Source of the DNA: Moniliophthora roreri
Lineage: Eukaryota > Basidiomycota > Agaricomycetes > Agaricales > Marasmiaceae
DNA length: 64,000 bases
NCBI GenBank assembly: GCA_001466705.2
Contig: LATX02000078.1
Span: forward strand, 868,001-932,000
Reading direction: 5' to 3'
Positions 14,912 through 25,539 of the stretch are shown here, one piece after another. Under the pieces are notes generated by a model. It did not search any database. It worked only from the letters and a program-made list of their open reading frames with translations, and was not told where the DNA came from. A program made the translations under genes and the position numbers. Every line of letters starts with the position of its first letter. The first letter of the stretch is position 1.

Positions 14912-17900
14912 ATGGAAAAGCCTTCGACGTCATCTTCTACCCCAGCAAGAAGTGTCCATTCACCAGATCTCGACATTCCTGAAGCTAGGGATGGATTCTT
15001 TGGATACAACGATGAAAAGAGTCTTCAGCAAGTGAGCTCGTAGTACTATCGCTCGCTGATGAGCCGCTAAAGGTTAACCATGCGATGCTGTCAATTAGAT
15101 TGAAGAAAAATACTGGGCACACAGAAGGGGATCTAATGTGCCATCCGAAGGAAAAGCGTCCTTTACTGAGAGTCTGAAAGCTCACCCTACCCTCGGCGAA
15201 CCATCTCGAAGCGTCAGCCCATTCGTCGAGAGCGAGGAAGAGCAGCCTGTTACAGGGAGTGACCAAATAACCAATGTTGGTGCGTGTTGAATAACTGATA
15301 GCGTACATTTTCTCTCATTCTCAATCTAGACAGTAATCTCCCAGCCGAATTGCTTCATCTATTCCAATCTCTGCGAAAATGCCTTGAATTACGCGACAAA
15401 TACATGACGAAATCACGACAAAAACTGGGAGATAACCCAAAGGATTATGATGGGTACTTTCCTGGCTTGGATCAGGAAAGAGCCGATGTCCATGGTGTTA
15501 GAGCCGATGCAGACTTTTCGAAGAACTCTCCCTCATCTCAACCAAATCAGTCATGGAAAATGTACCCTAAGCCACCTCCACCTCATTGGCACTGGACCAA
15601 TAAACAGGAGGTCGTGAGCGCGGATAACTATACCCCGGATGAATTTAATTTCGAGGATTGCGAAATCTCTGGAGAAGACTCTCTGGAGTTCGGGATAGAC
15701 GAAAAGGGCGTATATCAGGTTTACGAGAATGCAGAAGATAGTAGGTGATCATTTCTCAACCTCTTTTGCAAAATAGCTGACTGTTCGCTCCAGAATCTGC
15801 CCGAAAGCCTGTGTATGACATTCCGACCGTACGAGAGTACTTCCAGGATCTCGACTATGTGTTGAGCGTCATCGCCGATGGTCCAACAAAGAGTTTCGCA
15901 TTCCGAAGACTGAAATATCTAGCTGGAAAGTTTAGCATGTACAGCTTGATGAACGAGTTTCAGGAATTGGCGGACATGAAGGCACGTCTTCGCATCGCGC
16001 CTTGCCATACTATGCTCATACCTTGTTACAGAGCGTTCCTCACCGGTGAGTGCTTCCTTGGAACCCTCATACCTTCACTATGTCACACGCTCTTCAGTGA
16101 TTTCTATAATGTTCGCAAAGTCGATACCCACGTTCATCATTCTAGCAGCATGAATCAGAAACATCTTCTTCGCTTCATCAAGTCCAAAATGAAGAGGAGT
16201 CCTCATGCACGTGTCATAGCTCCTCTCGCGTGCAGTCATTCATATTTGATTCACAGGATGTGGTTATCTTTAGAGATGGCAAAGAGTTGACTCTGGAGCA
16301 GGTCTTCCAGTCGCTCAAGCTGACCGCTTACGAATTATCCATCGATACCCTAGACATGCATGCTCACCAGGATTCGTTCCATCGCTTCGACAAATTCAAT
16401 CTCAAGTATAACCCCATCGGAGAATCAAGACTGCGTGAAATCTTCCTCAAGACGGATAATTATATTCAGGGACGTTATCTGGCGGAACTAACCAAGGGTG
16501 TGCTTGATCTCTGACCCCACTCATAGCACTACTGATAGCTCGTATAGAGGTGATGACTGATCTAGAGCAAAGTAAATACCAGGCATGTCTCTTCGTTGTT
16601 TTGATCTAACTACAACTGACACTGCCCAACAAAAGAACTGCGAATGGCGGCTAAGTATATACGGAAGATCTCCCCAGGAATGGGATTTACTCGCGAAATG
16701 GGTTGTCAATAATAAGCTCTATTCGCATAATGTTAGATGGCTTATTCAAGTGCCCCGTCTTTACGATGTTTACAAGGCTAATGGTTCGGTTAATACGTTC
16801 GAAGACATCGTGAACAGTAAGTATCTAGTCATCTGCAGGAATCCCACTATTTACACTCATTCACAGACCTGTTCAGACCTCTCTTTGAGGTGACGAAGAA
16901 TCCACAGTCACATCCGGAATTGCATATTTTTCTCCAACGCGTAGTTGGATTCGATACAGTAGACGACGAATCCAAAGTAGAACGCAGAATCTACAAGAAG
17001 TACCCTTATCCTCGTCTGTGGAGCGAGTCTCAATCGCCCCCATACTCATACTGGTCTGATTCGCCTTATTGGAGCCTTTTTACGACCCTGACGCTTTCGC
17101 AGGGTATATTATACATACGCCAACATGGCTAGCCTCAATCATTGGCGTCAAAAGCGCGGGTTCAGTACGTCTGGGCACAATCCACTGCACCACCGTACTA
17201 ACGTTCGTTTCCTCCAGACACCTTTGTATTCCGGCCACACTCAGGAGAAGCTGGTGATACAGATCACCTTACTTCAGCCTACCTCACAGGACATTCGATC
17301 TCTCATGGAATACTGCTCAGGAAGGTTCCTGCCCTGCAATACCTATTCTACCTCAAGCAGATCGGGATTGCGATGAGTCCACTTAGTAACAATGCTCTCT
17401 TCCTTGCCTATGAGCGGAACCCTCTCCCGGAATTCTTTAAAATAGGGCTTAACGTTAGTTTGAGTACCGACGATCCGCTGCAGTTCCACTTCACCAAGGT
17501 TCGTGGATTCGATGATCAATATGACCAGTCGTCCTGATATCATGAACAGGAACCACTGCTCGAGGAGTACAGCGTCGCAGCACATGTATGGTCTGCAAGC
17601 TCAAGTTATGGACGCATGTTCCTGACTATATACTTTTACGACAGATCTACAAGATGCCCCAGAGTTCGCTGGCTGAGCTCGCACGTAACTCTGTCATACA
17701 AAGTGGCTTCGAGATGGAAGTGAAACGTCATTGGTTGGGCCATGAATGGTACTTGCCTGGCGCAGCGGGTAACGATATCAACAAGGTGTGTTCGTCGACC
17801 ACTGACGTTGAACATCTCGTAAATGTAACGTCTCCTTCTAGACCAATGTACCGAACATTCGGTTGGCGTTCAGGCACCAAACGTTACTCGAGGAATTGGA

Positions 17901-18000
17901 TTTGATATACAACAGGAGTGCGAAGCCGCAAGAGCGTGGTTTGGAAGGACAAGTCCCAACGACGGATGTTATAGCTGCACTAGCTATGGAGAAGCGTTGA
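14912..18000 (+). CDS. AMD1: AMP deaminase
   Basis: Converts AMP to IMP and ammonia in the purine nucleotide cycle, in the cytosol. From the ATG at 14912 there is a variable Ser-rich N-terminus, then [20 protein letters not shown], the metal-binding block [50 protein letters not shown] and the catalytic block [17 protein letters not shown]. The C-terminus reads [20 protein letters not shown] and [20 protein letters not shown]. Zinc ligands (HxH near the start of the barrel) and the DD pair are intact. About fifteen exons. Total length is close to the fungal AMD1 norm of about 800 residues. Single-copy housekeeping gene; its 3' end faces a minus-strand open frame at 18014. Confidence 0.93.
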
Positions 18001-18013
18001 AAATGTACCTGGT

Positions 18014-18304
18014 CTAGAGCCACATCAGGTGTTGGGGAAGTACAGTGACAGAGAGTTTCTTTTTCTTCCTCATCTCCATTCCTCTTATGTGTACGTTCAA
18101 TGACGAACATAGACCCGCCTGAGACCTTGAGGGGATATCATCATTCTTATGAAGTTTCTTTATCTCATCGTGTTCGAAGGGACCGTAGTCGAGATGCCTC
18201 GGAGTTACTCTAACCTTATCGGGTGCGCGCCGATACAGTGATTCATGGACGGCTGTACAAGTGGGACAGATGATCCAGTGCAGGTTCAGCATATGCAATT
18301 CTTG
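18014..18304 (-). CDS. Hypothetical open frame, protein-like
   Basis: Open minus-strand frame whose translation looks constrained (LNLHWIICPTCTAVHESLYR, then APDKVRVTPRHLDYGPFEHD). It includes a CxxC and an acidic/basic helix-like stretch. An ATG lies at about 18304. The frame extends upstream to a possible acceptor near 18346-18435, but no convincing first exon was found between it and the ARD-like gene. It ends 14 bp past the AMP deaminase stop, so the two would be tail-to-tail. I do not recognise the family. It could be a gene remnant. Confidence 0.3.
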   Translation of the reverse strand, partial: QELHMLNLHWIICPTCTAVHESLYRRAPDKVRVTPRHLDYGPFEHDEIKKLHKNDDIPSRSQAGLCSSLNVHIRGMEMRKKKKLSVTVLPQHLMWL

Positions 18305-18474
18305 TTGCACTATTTGTAAACCCTGAGCACACATAATCCAGTTCATCGATCAAATGTCTACGCCTAGTCGCAACTCACATCGTGGCTATAACGCTGCCCA
18401 TTTCTGTCTAGACTACACTTGAGATTATACGATACTGTAAAGAAAAATGCTATATACGAGAATGATAGGTCGGA

Positions 18475-19322
18475 TTAAGCCCTGCGTGGGTGTTTCTCTG
18501 TATCTTCACCAGAGCAATAGCCGTCGTTTACGTTTTTCACCGAGAAATCCGAGCTGTCCTGGACACGTTCAACGAGTTAACACACTATTTCATGAATTTC
18601 ATGAGCAATTCGGTACATACCTGGAGCGTCAGTAATACAGACACTTTCTTATAATCTGCTTCGTCAACTGGACACCGGAAAATCGCGCTAGGCGGAGTGG
18701 AATACGTTCCACCCGGCGTCATGACGAGTCGAATCCACCGACTCTTGGTACGATCTTCCCATGATAACCGGTAAGAGTGGTGCATCGAGTCATTGTTGGG
18801 AGATATCAGCGAAAAATAATCTAGAGAGGATGGTGTACAGCGCTTCCGCAGTCCAAATAGCACTGAAGGAGACTCGCATTAAACGATGCACTGTAAAAGA
18901 AAGAGTTCGTCGCGCCAATATTTGGGTGATCAGTCTGTTGAGAGATTACTTGAGTTGTTACAGAGACAGAGGCAATGGTCAGGTGTCCCTTAGTGGCTAG
19001 GAAGCTCTTTACTGGATTGTCATCGATCTGACTGAAGAGCGTCGCGTTCGGGGTAACCTCGACTCGTTGCTAAGGTTTTGAACTTTTCTTCACTCTCAAA
19101 ATCGGTGCGAAGAGTGAAGACCTTGTGGCCCAACGCGCTGAGCTCCTCTGCAGAAACGGTCTGAGAGGTATCCTCGAGCGTAGTATCATTGACACCTTCG
19201 ACGGGGGCAGTGCAGTTGACGAAGGAACGCATATCAGCAACTAAGCAGGTTGAACTGTCTGCTGGGATTCTAAATCCTATGAGTCCAGGTTGCGCTAACC
19301 GGACTGAAACGTCAGGGTGCAT
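18475..19322 (-). CDS. ARD-like cupin paralogue, copy 1 (divergent, possibly broken)
   Basis: Most divergent member of a three-gene set resembling acireductone dioxygenase (the Fe/Ni cupin of methionine salvage). Exon 1 reads MRSFV, SAEELSALGHKVFTLRTDFE and ATSRGYPERDAL. The C-terminal half reads SRWIRLVMTPGGTYSTPPSA and IFRCPVDEADYKKVSVLLTL, with a last exon ending GEDTEKHPRRA. Unlike copies 2 and 3, it keeps an open N-terminal extension from the ATG at 19320-19322. However, exon 1 runs into an in-frame TGA (about 19022-19020) where copies 2 and 3 continue, and the central exons are hard to join. It is either a differently spliced gene or a decaying copy. The metal-binding histidine of the GxYHR position is not present. 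Confidence 0.5.
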
Positions 19323-20022
19323 TTGACGTCGTGGAAGGGATCAGGTCTGTGGGTGGTATTTCGCTTTTCTTGGTATGTCTCCCCATGAGTTCGATAGAAA
19401 AGGGGTACATAGAAATGCTCTTTCAGTGGTCATGCGAATGAATGCCAGTTTGCGCGTATGAATAGATTACATTATGGATTGTATCGAATGCTTCTCTAGA
19501 CGTGAACGAAAGTTAATCGAGCAGTAAAAGGCAGGCAATAGATTGACACGCACCTAGCCAAAGGCTTACTATCCCATCCATTTTCAGATTGGAACAACCT
19601 ACAGGACCGATCGGAGGCATGGTGCATGCAGCATGATGGGAGTTCGAGTCAAAAAGGTTCGGCGCCTATTTGACTATCTGCTGGCCCCATGGACCGCGAC
19701 CGCCACCTAGAAGCACCTGATAATTGCGCTGGGTTCACTTGAATTCACATCGACACCATTACGAACCCCATTTGGAGCCTTGGAGAGTGCTGACATGGCA
19801 CCAGGCTCCCTACGTTTATCGGCGCGGACATAGCCTCGTGCTCAACCCATTCGGTTCTGCGCGCTTCCCTGCTGTCTCACTGAACAATTTTGATTTACAG
19901 AAACTTTATAGTTGTGTTCTACCTCCAAGGTCCCTCTGTTACCACTACCTCAATGACCCCAGCGTCATACGTTCCTTCTCATGCGGGCAAAATCCTCTTG
20001 GTTGAATAGACACTTGTCTGGT

Positions 20023-20833
20023 TCACTGCCCGAGACTCTTCGAGTACGTGGCCCTGCTTGGGTGTTTCTCTGCATCTTTACCGGAGATGTAATGGTCGTT
20101 AAAGGTGTGAACTGACAGCTCGTCGACCTGGACATGAGTAGTTCCCAAGTTAACGCTCCTTCAGCGAACGATGCAGTTGATGCGCACCTTCAACCTCAAT
20201 AATACAGAAATTTGCTTGAGATCTGCCTCGCTGACAGCGCATTGATAAAGCGCACCAGACGGTATAAGAACTCCGTCACCGGCTGTTACAACGAGTCGGA
20301 TCCACCGATTGTTGATGGTATCTGTCCAGGAATTATACATCAAGCCCTTAATGCAAGTAAGTTGTGAACTGTCGCTAACCTTCAATGTCAGTGAACCATG
20401 ATCCAGAAAGTGCCAGGAAAAACGGTTCTTTGGGAGAAATTGTACTGCAAAAGTCAAGTGTTTGTCAGACCAAACCTAACCACATCATAAAACGGGAAAG
20501 GCTCAGTCACTTTGAGAAGATTAGTTTGTCGGAAATCTCCTTAAGTTGCTTGTAAAGATCATGGTTCAATAGACAGTTTCCAATAGCTAACGAAGTACAT
20601 ACCTGAACCTCATCGATTCGACTGAAATCAAGGTTCAAGGCATCATGTTCAGGATAGCCCTGACTTTTTGCCATGGCATTGAATTTCTCTTGACCCTGAG
20701 CGTCGGTGCCAAACGTGAATAATTTCCAGCCCAGTGCGCTGATTTCCTCTGCAGAAACAGGCTGAGAGGTATCTCCGAGCACAGTATCATTGACACCCTC
20801 GACGGGGGGAGTGGAGCGGACGAAGGCACGCAT
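20023..20833 (-). CDS. ARD-like cupin paralogue, copy 2
   Basis: About 190 residues in five exons, colinear with acireductone dioxygenase: MRAFV start; SAEEISALGWKLFTF; EKFNAMAKSQGYPEHDAL; QLKEISDKLIFSNTISPKEP; FFLALSGSWFTDIED; NRWIRLVVTAGDGVLIPSGA; LYQCAVSEADLKQISVLL. The last exon ends HPSRATYSKSLGQ. True ARDs bind Fe or Ni through HxHxxxxE and a later His. Here the aligned positions are Thr, Ser, Pro and Tyr, so the enzyme site appears lost while the frame is kept open. Splice sites used: donor at 20602; internal exons about 20510-20548 and 20394-20445; last exon about 20023-20130. Start taken at the conserved Met 20833; an upstream exon is possible. Function unknown. Confidence 0.7.
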
Positions 20834-21528
20834 CTCTGAAGCAACCACGTTGGACTGCCGGCTGGGTATCCTAAACCTCTAGATATGCGAAGCTGCGTGA
20901 GCCAAATAGAATGTCAGGTGCATTCGGCAACTCCTCCTCCGGTCATGGGCCAGGTCTGTGGGTGGTACTTCGCTTTTCTTGGTATGGCTCCACTAAGTAG
21001 TTCGATATCAAAAAGGTCATATTGTCCTTTCGGCAATTACGCAATCTAAGGGAGAGATAACAAGCCGATGACAGGTAGAGACCCATTTTCCTTTCATGAA
21101 TGACCAATCCCGTTCCCACCACAATGCCTTCCAGGTATCTGAGGGTAGCGTGTCGTTGGTAGCGGTTGGTTGACGCGTTGGAATGCGTTGAGCGCCCCAC
21201 AGCTGAATGGAGGTGGTGCGCTTGGTCACTGTCAAAACAGAGTCCCTACGATGCTGGAATGCCAGCCTTCGCGGGTGGATAGATTACATTATAATGCTTC
21301 TCGACTGCACATGTGAACAAAACGTTTATTAAGCAGTTGAAGGTAGGCAATCAGCTGACACGCACCTAGATAGACACTTGCTATCCTGCCAATTTTTAAG
21401 CTGAAACAAAACCGAGAGACGTGGTGGATGATGGGAGTTCGAGCCAAAAAGGTTCGGCGCCTATTTGACTATCTGCTGGTCCCATGGACCGCGACAAGCA
21501 CCTGATAATTGTGCCGGGTTCACTTGAA

Positions 21529-21754
21529 CTCACTTGCCGCAGTGGGCCATCGGGGTCCGATGGCAAGTACGAGTCCGTTTTCTGGTGTTGTAACTTTCTG
21601 GGTTAACCAACGATGAGAGCGAGCGGCGGAACGAACCAAACAAACGACATCTATCAGACCACAACTTTCCCACCCACTTATACCTTCGGTATAAGGAAAA
21701 ATTGGCAGAAGACGAATCGGACTCGTAACATCGACACTCAACTAGCATCTCACA
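21529..21754. mobile_element. Inserted repeat, about 226 bp
   Basis: Present in duplication unit 2 but absent at the matching place in unit 1 (around 19742-19757, where GGGTTCACTTGAA runs straight into the following flank). TTGAA occurs on both sides (21524-21528 and 21755-21759), a possible target duplication. A second, inverted copy of most of it is at 23632-23850. No open frame of note and no clear terminal inverted repeats. Confidence 0.55.
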
Positions 21755-22054
21755 TTGAAACATAACTGACATCTCTATTACGAACCCCATTTGCAGCCTT
21801 GGAGAGTGCTGACATGGCACCAGGCTCTCTACGTTCATCGGCGCGGACATAGCCTCGTGCTCAACCCATTCGTTTCTGTGCGCTTCCCTGCTGTCTCACT
21901 GAACAATTTTGATTTACAGAAACTTTATAGTTACTCAGTCTGGTTGTGTTCTACCTCCAAGGTCCCTCTGTTACCACTACCTCAATGACCCCAGTATCAT
22001 ACATTCCTTCATATGCGGGCAAAATTCTCCTGGTTGAATAGACACTCGTCTGGT

Positions 22055-22884
22055 TCACTGCCCGAGACTCTTCGAGTACGTGGCCCTACTTGGGTGTTCC
22101 TCTGCATCTTTACCGGAGATATAATGGCCGTTGAAGGTGTGAACTGACAGCTCGTCGGCCTGAACATGGGTAGTTCCCAAGTTAACGCTCCTTCAGCAAA
22201 CAATGCGGTTGATGCGCACCTTCAACCTCAATAGTAGAGAAACTTGCTTGAGATCTGCCTCGCTGACAGCGCATCGGTAAAGCGCACCAGGCGGTATAAG
22301 AACTCCGTCACCGGCTGTTACAACGAGTCGGATCCACCGATTGTTGATGGTGTCTGTCCAGGAATTGTACATCAAGCCCTTAATGCAAGTAAGTTGTGAA
22401 CTGTCGCTAACCTTCAATGTCAGTGAACCATGATCCAGAGAGTGCCAGGTAAAACTGTCCTTTGGGGGAAGTCGTACTGCAAAAGTCAAGTTTTTGTCAG
22501 ACCAAATCTAACCACACCGTAAACGGGAAAGGCTCAGTCACTTTGAGAAAATCAGTTTGTCGGAGAAATCCTTAAAATGCTTGTAAAGTAAAGATCATGG
22601 TTTAACAAGCAGTTTCCAATAGTCAACGAAGTACATACCTGAACCTCATCGATTCGACCGAAATCAAGGTTCAAGGCATCATGTTCAGGATAGCCCTGAC
22701 TTTTCGCCATGGCATTGAATTTCTCTTGGCCCTGAGCGTCGGTGCCAAACGTGAATAATTTCCAGCCCAGTGCGCTGAGTTCCTCTGCAGAAACAGGTTG
22801 AGAGGTATCCCCGAGCACAGTGTCATTGACACCCTCGACGGGGGGAGTGGAGCGGACGAAAGCACGTATCTCTGAAGCGGGCAT
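22055..22884 (-). CDS. ARD-like cupin paralogue, copy 3
   Basis: Near-identical to copy 2, 2 kb downstream in the same orientation. The ATG at 22882-22884 gives MPASEIRAFV. After the first exon come HFKDFSDKLIFSNTTSPK, QFYLALSGSWFTDIED, NRWIRLVVTAGDGVLIPPGA and LYRCAVSEADLKQVSLLL. The last exon is ADELSVHTFNGHYISGKDAE with HPSRATYSKSLGQ and TGA at 22055-22057. The ARD ligands are replaced at the same places as in copy 2 (T, S, and non-His after GAL). Introns and splice sites match copy 2, so both copies look translatable. Substitutions between them are mostly conservative or silent, consistent with a recent tandem duplication with retained coding constraint. Function unknown. Confidence 0.7.
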
Positions 22885-23326
22885 GTTGGACTGCTGGTTG
22901 GGTATCCTAAACCTCTTAAATACTTATGTGAATCCTATGGTAGTCTAGGCTGCATGTGCTAAATAGAATGTCAGGTGCATTCGGCAACTTCTCCGGTCAT
23001 GGAATAAGAGGCCAGGTCTGTGGATGGTGCCTCGCTTTTCTTGGTATGCCTCCACTAAGTAGTTCGATATCAAAAAGGTCATATTGTCCTTTCGGCGATT
23101 AAAACAGGCCGATGACAGATAGAGACTCATGAATGAACAATCCTGTTCGCCTTCCAGGTATCATGTCGTTGGTGTCAGTTGGTTTGCGTCGAGCGCCCCA
23201 CAACTGAATGGAGGCTCGGTCACTATCAAAACTTCTTTTTTTTTCCAGAGTTCCTGGAATGCCAGATAGATTCCATTAATGCTTCTCGACACTACATGTG
23301 AACAAAAAGTAAATTGAGCGGTTGAA

Positions 23327-23486
23327 TCCTAGGTCTGTAAGACGGAGATAAACCTTGGCAGGGAATATGATCGATAAATCCTGGCAGACAGTATGATCGA
23401 ACTCTCTGCCAGGATTTATCTCCGTTTTACTGGCCCTTCTGTACATGCTTGTCATCGTCACAGAACGGGTGCAGGAACAGGCCTAG
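23327..23486. mobile_element. 160-bp MITE-like insertion
   Basis: Starts CCTAGGTCTGT and ends ACAGGCCTAG, which are near-perfect inverted termini. It is flanked on both sides by TTGAA (23322-23326 and 23487-23491). The empty site with a single TTGAA is preserved in duplication unit 1 (about 21337-21341). Inside, ATAAATCCTGGCAGA (about 23374-23388) and its exact reverse complement (about 23405-23419) form a hairpin, nested in a larger imperfect one (23337-23430). No coding capacity, so it would need a transposase in trans. Confidence 0.7.
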
Positions 23487-23631
23487 TTGAAGGCAGGCAA
23501 CCGGCTGACGCTCGTTATCCTGCCATTTTTTGAGCTGAAACAAAGTCACCTACAAGGCCGTGGTGGATGATGGGAATTCGAGTCAAAAAGGTTCGGCGCC
23601 TATTTGGTTGTGCCCTTTCCGCTTTGTGAGA

Positions 23632-23850
23632 TTACGAGGACTCGTCTTTATCTGCCAAATTTTTCCTTAAGTATGCGCGGAAGGTATAGTGGGAAAACTG
23701 TGGTCTGATAGATGTCGATAGATTGTTTTGTTTGGCTCAGCGCACGCTTAGCTTCGCTTATTACGGCGCCCAAGTTTCCGCAAAACCACAATGCCTGAAA
23801 CGGACTCGTAGTCGCCATCGGACCCTGATGCATGGCCCACTGCGGCAAGT
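23632..23850. repeat. Inverted copy of the 21529-21754 repeat
   Basis: Reads in reverse the same landmarks as the 21.5-kb copy (ACTTGCCGCAGTGGGCCAT, ACGAGTCCGTTT, GACATCTATCAGACCACA, AAGGAAAAAT), with small insertions and substitutions. Its extent is judged from where the similarity stops. Confidence 0.6.
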
Positions 23851-24044
23851 AAAGTTACACATAACGTTGAGCCAAGCGGCATCTACAGTGGGTGTATGCG
23901 TTATGATTATTATGGGGATTGATGAAAGTGGTCGAAAAGGTGTTGAAGAGATGATTTAATGATCTGACGGTTTACGCGACGGAAGAAATTCGTTATCGAG
24001 GTGGTGCCCTGCAAGTACTAGTTTCACTACACCAATATTTATGA

Positions 24045-25272
24045 TCACAGTAAATCAAGTCGCCTGCCCTCTCTGTTGCTCGTGAAGATGGCATCAACAA
24101 CTCTTTTAGCCTGGAGCGCGTCTTCCATTGTAGCATATTCACCTGCTTCTCCGTCTGCAAACTTATCCCAATACCTCGTGGCTCTCTGGGCTTCTGTATC
24201 CGTCTCAACCTCTATCTTCTCCCCGTTAAACCATAACTCTGGATCTGCTTTCATAAACGTAAAGCCTTTCTCGCCCTCGGCTTGAATCCTGATCGCGCCT
24301 TTCTCCCCATCGATGATCCAGAATAGACCAGCGCTGTGTTTCGAATAGACATTCCGTATGTTCACCGAGAAAACAGTCCCATCCTTATTTCCAAACTGCC
24401 CTCCGAAAATGATCTGGTGAATATCATCTTGGGAGATAGGATCGCCAGCCGGTTTTCCGGATACATCCATCAGTTGAACGGTAGGATATTGGTTGGATAG
24501 ATGAGAGGTGATCGAGGCAATGGGACCAAATAGGTAATGCAATGTATCGATGAGATGACCTGCGTCGACATCAACCATGGAGGCGCCATTGGCATTCTGG
24601 AGAAGATAGCTCTGAGCTGCAAGACCCACGGGACCTCGGATTCCTAAATCTGGCCAAGTAAAGCAGGACACCTGCCATACATGATTTGTCAGTACGGAAT
24701 AGGATGTCAGGCATTCATGCACGAACCAAGGAAGTGGAAACAATTCTGCCTAGTTTCCCCGAGTCAAGGATCTCCTTGATCTAGATTTACTGCATTAGAA
24801 CGAATGTTCGAAGATAAAATAGATCCAGGACACTCACCTTCCTGACATACGCAGCTTGGCGTGTCTGGAATCCAACGAGCGTCTTGACACCGCTTTCCCT
24901 GGCTGCGTTCGCGATACTTGTAGTTCCAGCCAACTGGTTTCCTGCGGGCCACTCGATAAACAAATCCTTCTTAGCCCGAAGTACCGGTAGCGTTGCCTCT
25001 ACGTGACCTGGAGTGCGGATCGATATAGCTACCATATCGATAGTGGGGTCATTGGCGATCTGTTCTGTGGATCCGTGGTACCCCTTCACCGGGGCATTGA
25101 AAACTTTGCTGTACTTTTCAGCACTAGCAGCCGCGGAAGTCGGGCTGGAGGTTGACACTGCAGTAATGGTGTACTTGGAAGAGAGAGGCTCCTCAAGAAA
25201 AGGTGGGACTAGGGTGGAAGCGGCCCAACCGTTTGCAGATAGTCCAACGAATCCAAGTCGAATGGGTGCCAT
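24045..25272 (-). CDS. Gal80-like Gfo/Idh/MocA-family protein
   Basis: Three exons starting at 25272 (MAPIRLGFVGLSANGWAAS), then a small exon IKEILDSGKLGRIVSTSL (about 24727-24781), then VSCFTWPDLGIRGPVG to the stop at 24045. The N-terminal Rossmann fold has a GFVGLSANGW nucleotide-binding turn. The C-terminal beta-sheet domain includes VDVDAGHLIDTLHYLFGPIA. The usual catalytic-family EKP motif is EWP here (FIEWPAGNQL), as in Gal80-type regulators that bind NAD(P) without acting as dehydrogenases. It could regulate sugar-metabolism genes or bind a ligand; this is inference. About 375 residues. Confidence 0.8.
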
Positions 25273-25539
25273 GTTGAGATTTTTGGTGATTTTTGCTTGA
25301 GCTGGGATATGGGCTGTATACTGTAGCAAGTCCCGAGCTCGTCGCTATACCGCCTAAGAGCTTTTGTAAGACGATGAATAATATGTATAGCAATTGCTTA
25401 CTACTACTAGAGAAGAGTCTCCTCCTGCGTCGGCACATGACCTGGCTCGAACATTCAGGCACCATAGTTTCGACGGAATAGAGTTGATTGCCATTTGCTC
25501 TGTGATACGCGGCCGAGGCATGAAGTGTAGGTAGTACAT

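Larger units (their letters stand above)
19635..23567. repeat. Tandem segmental duplication, about 2 kb units
   Basis: The marker GGTTCGGCGCCTATTTG recurs near 19658, 21450 and 23590 in the same orientation. Between the markers the sequence is repeated: unit 1 about 19635-21428 and unit 2 about 21429-23567. Each holds one ARD-like gene and both flanks (for example GGCACCAGGCTC and GCGGACATAGCCTCGTGCTC at about 19800 and 21814). Unit 2 is longer mainly because of two insertions, at 21529-21754 and 23327-23486. A more diverged third relative covers copy 1 (about 18475-19600). Confidence 0.8.

Noticed and set aside
19635..19680. tRNA or SINE-like B-box (GAGTTCGAGTC)
   Set aside because: It occurs at each duplication boundary, but no A-box or foldable cloverleaf was found upstream.
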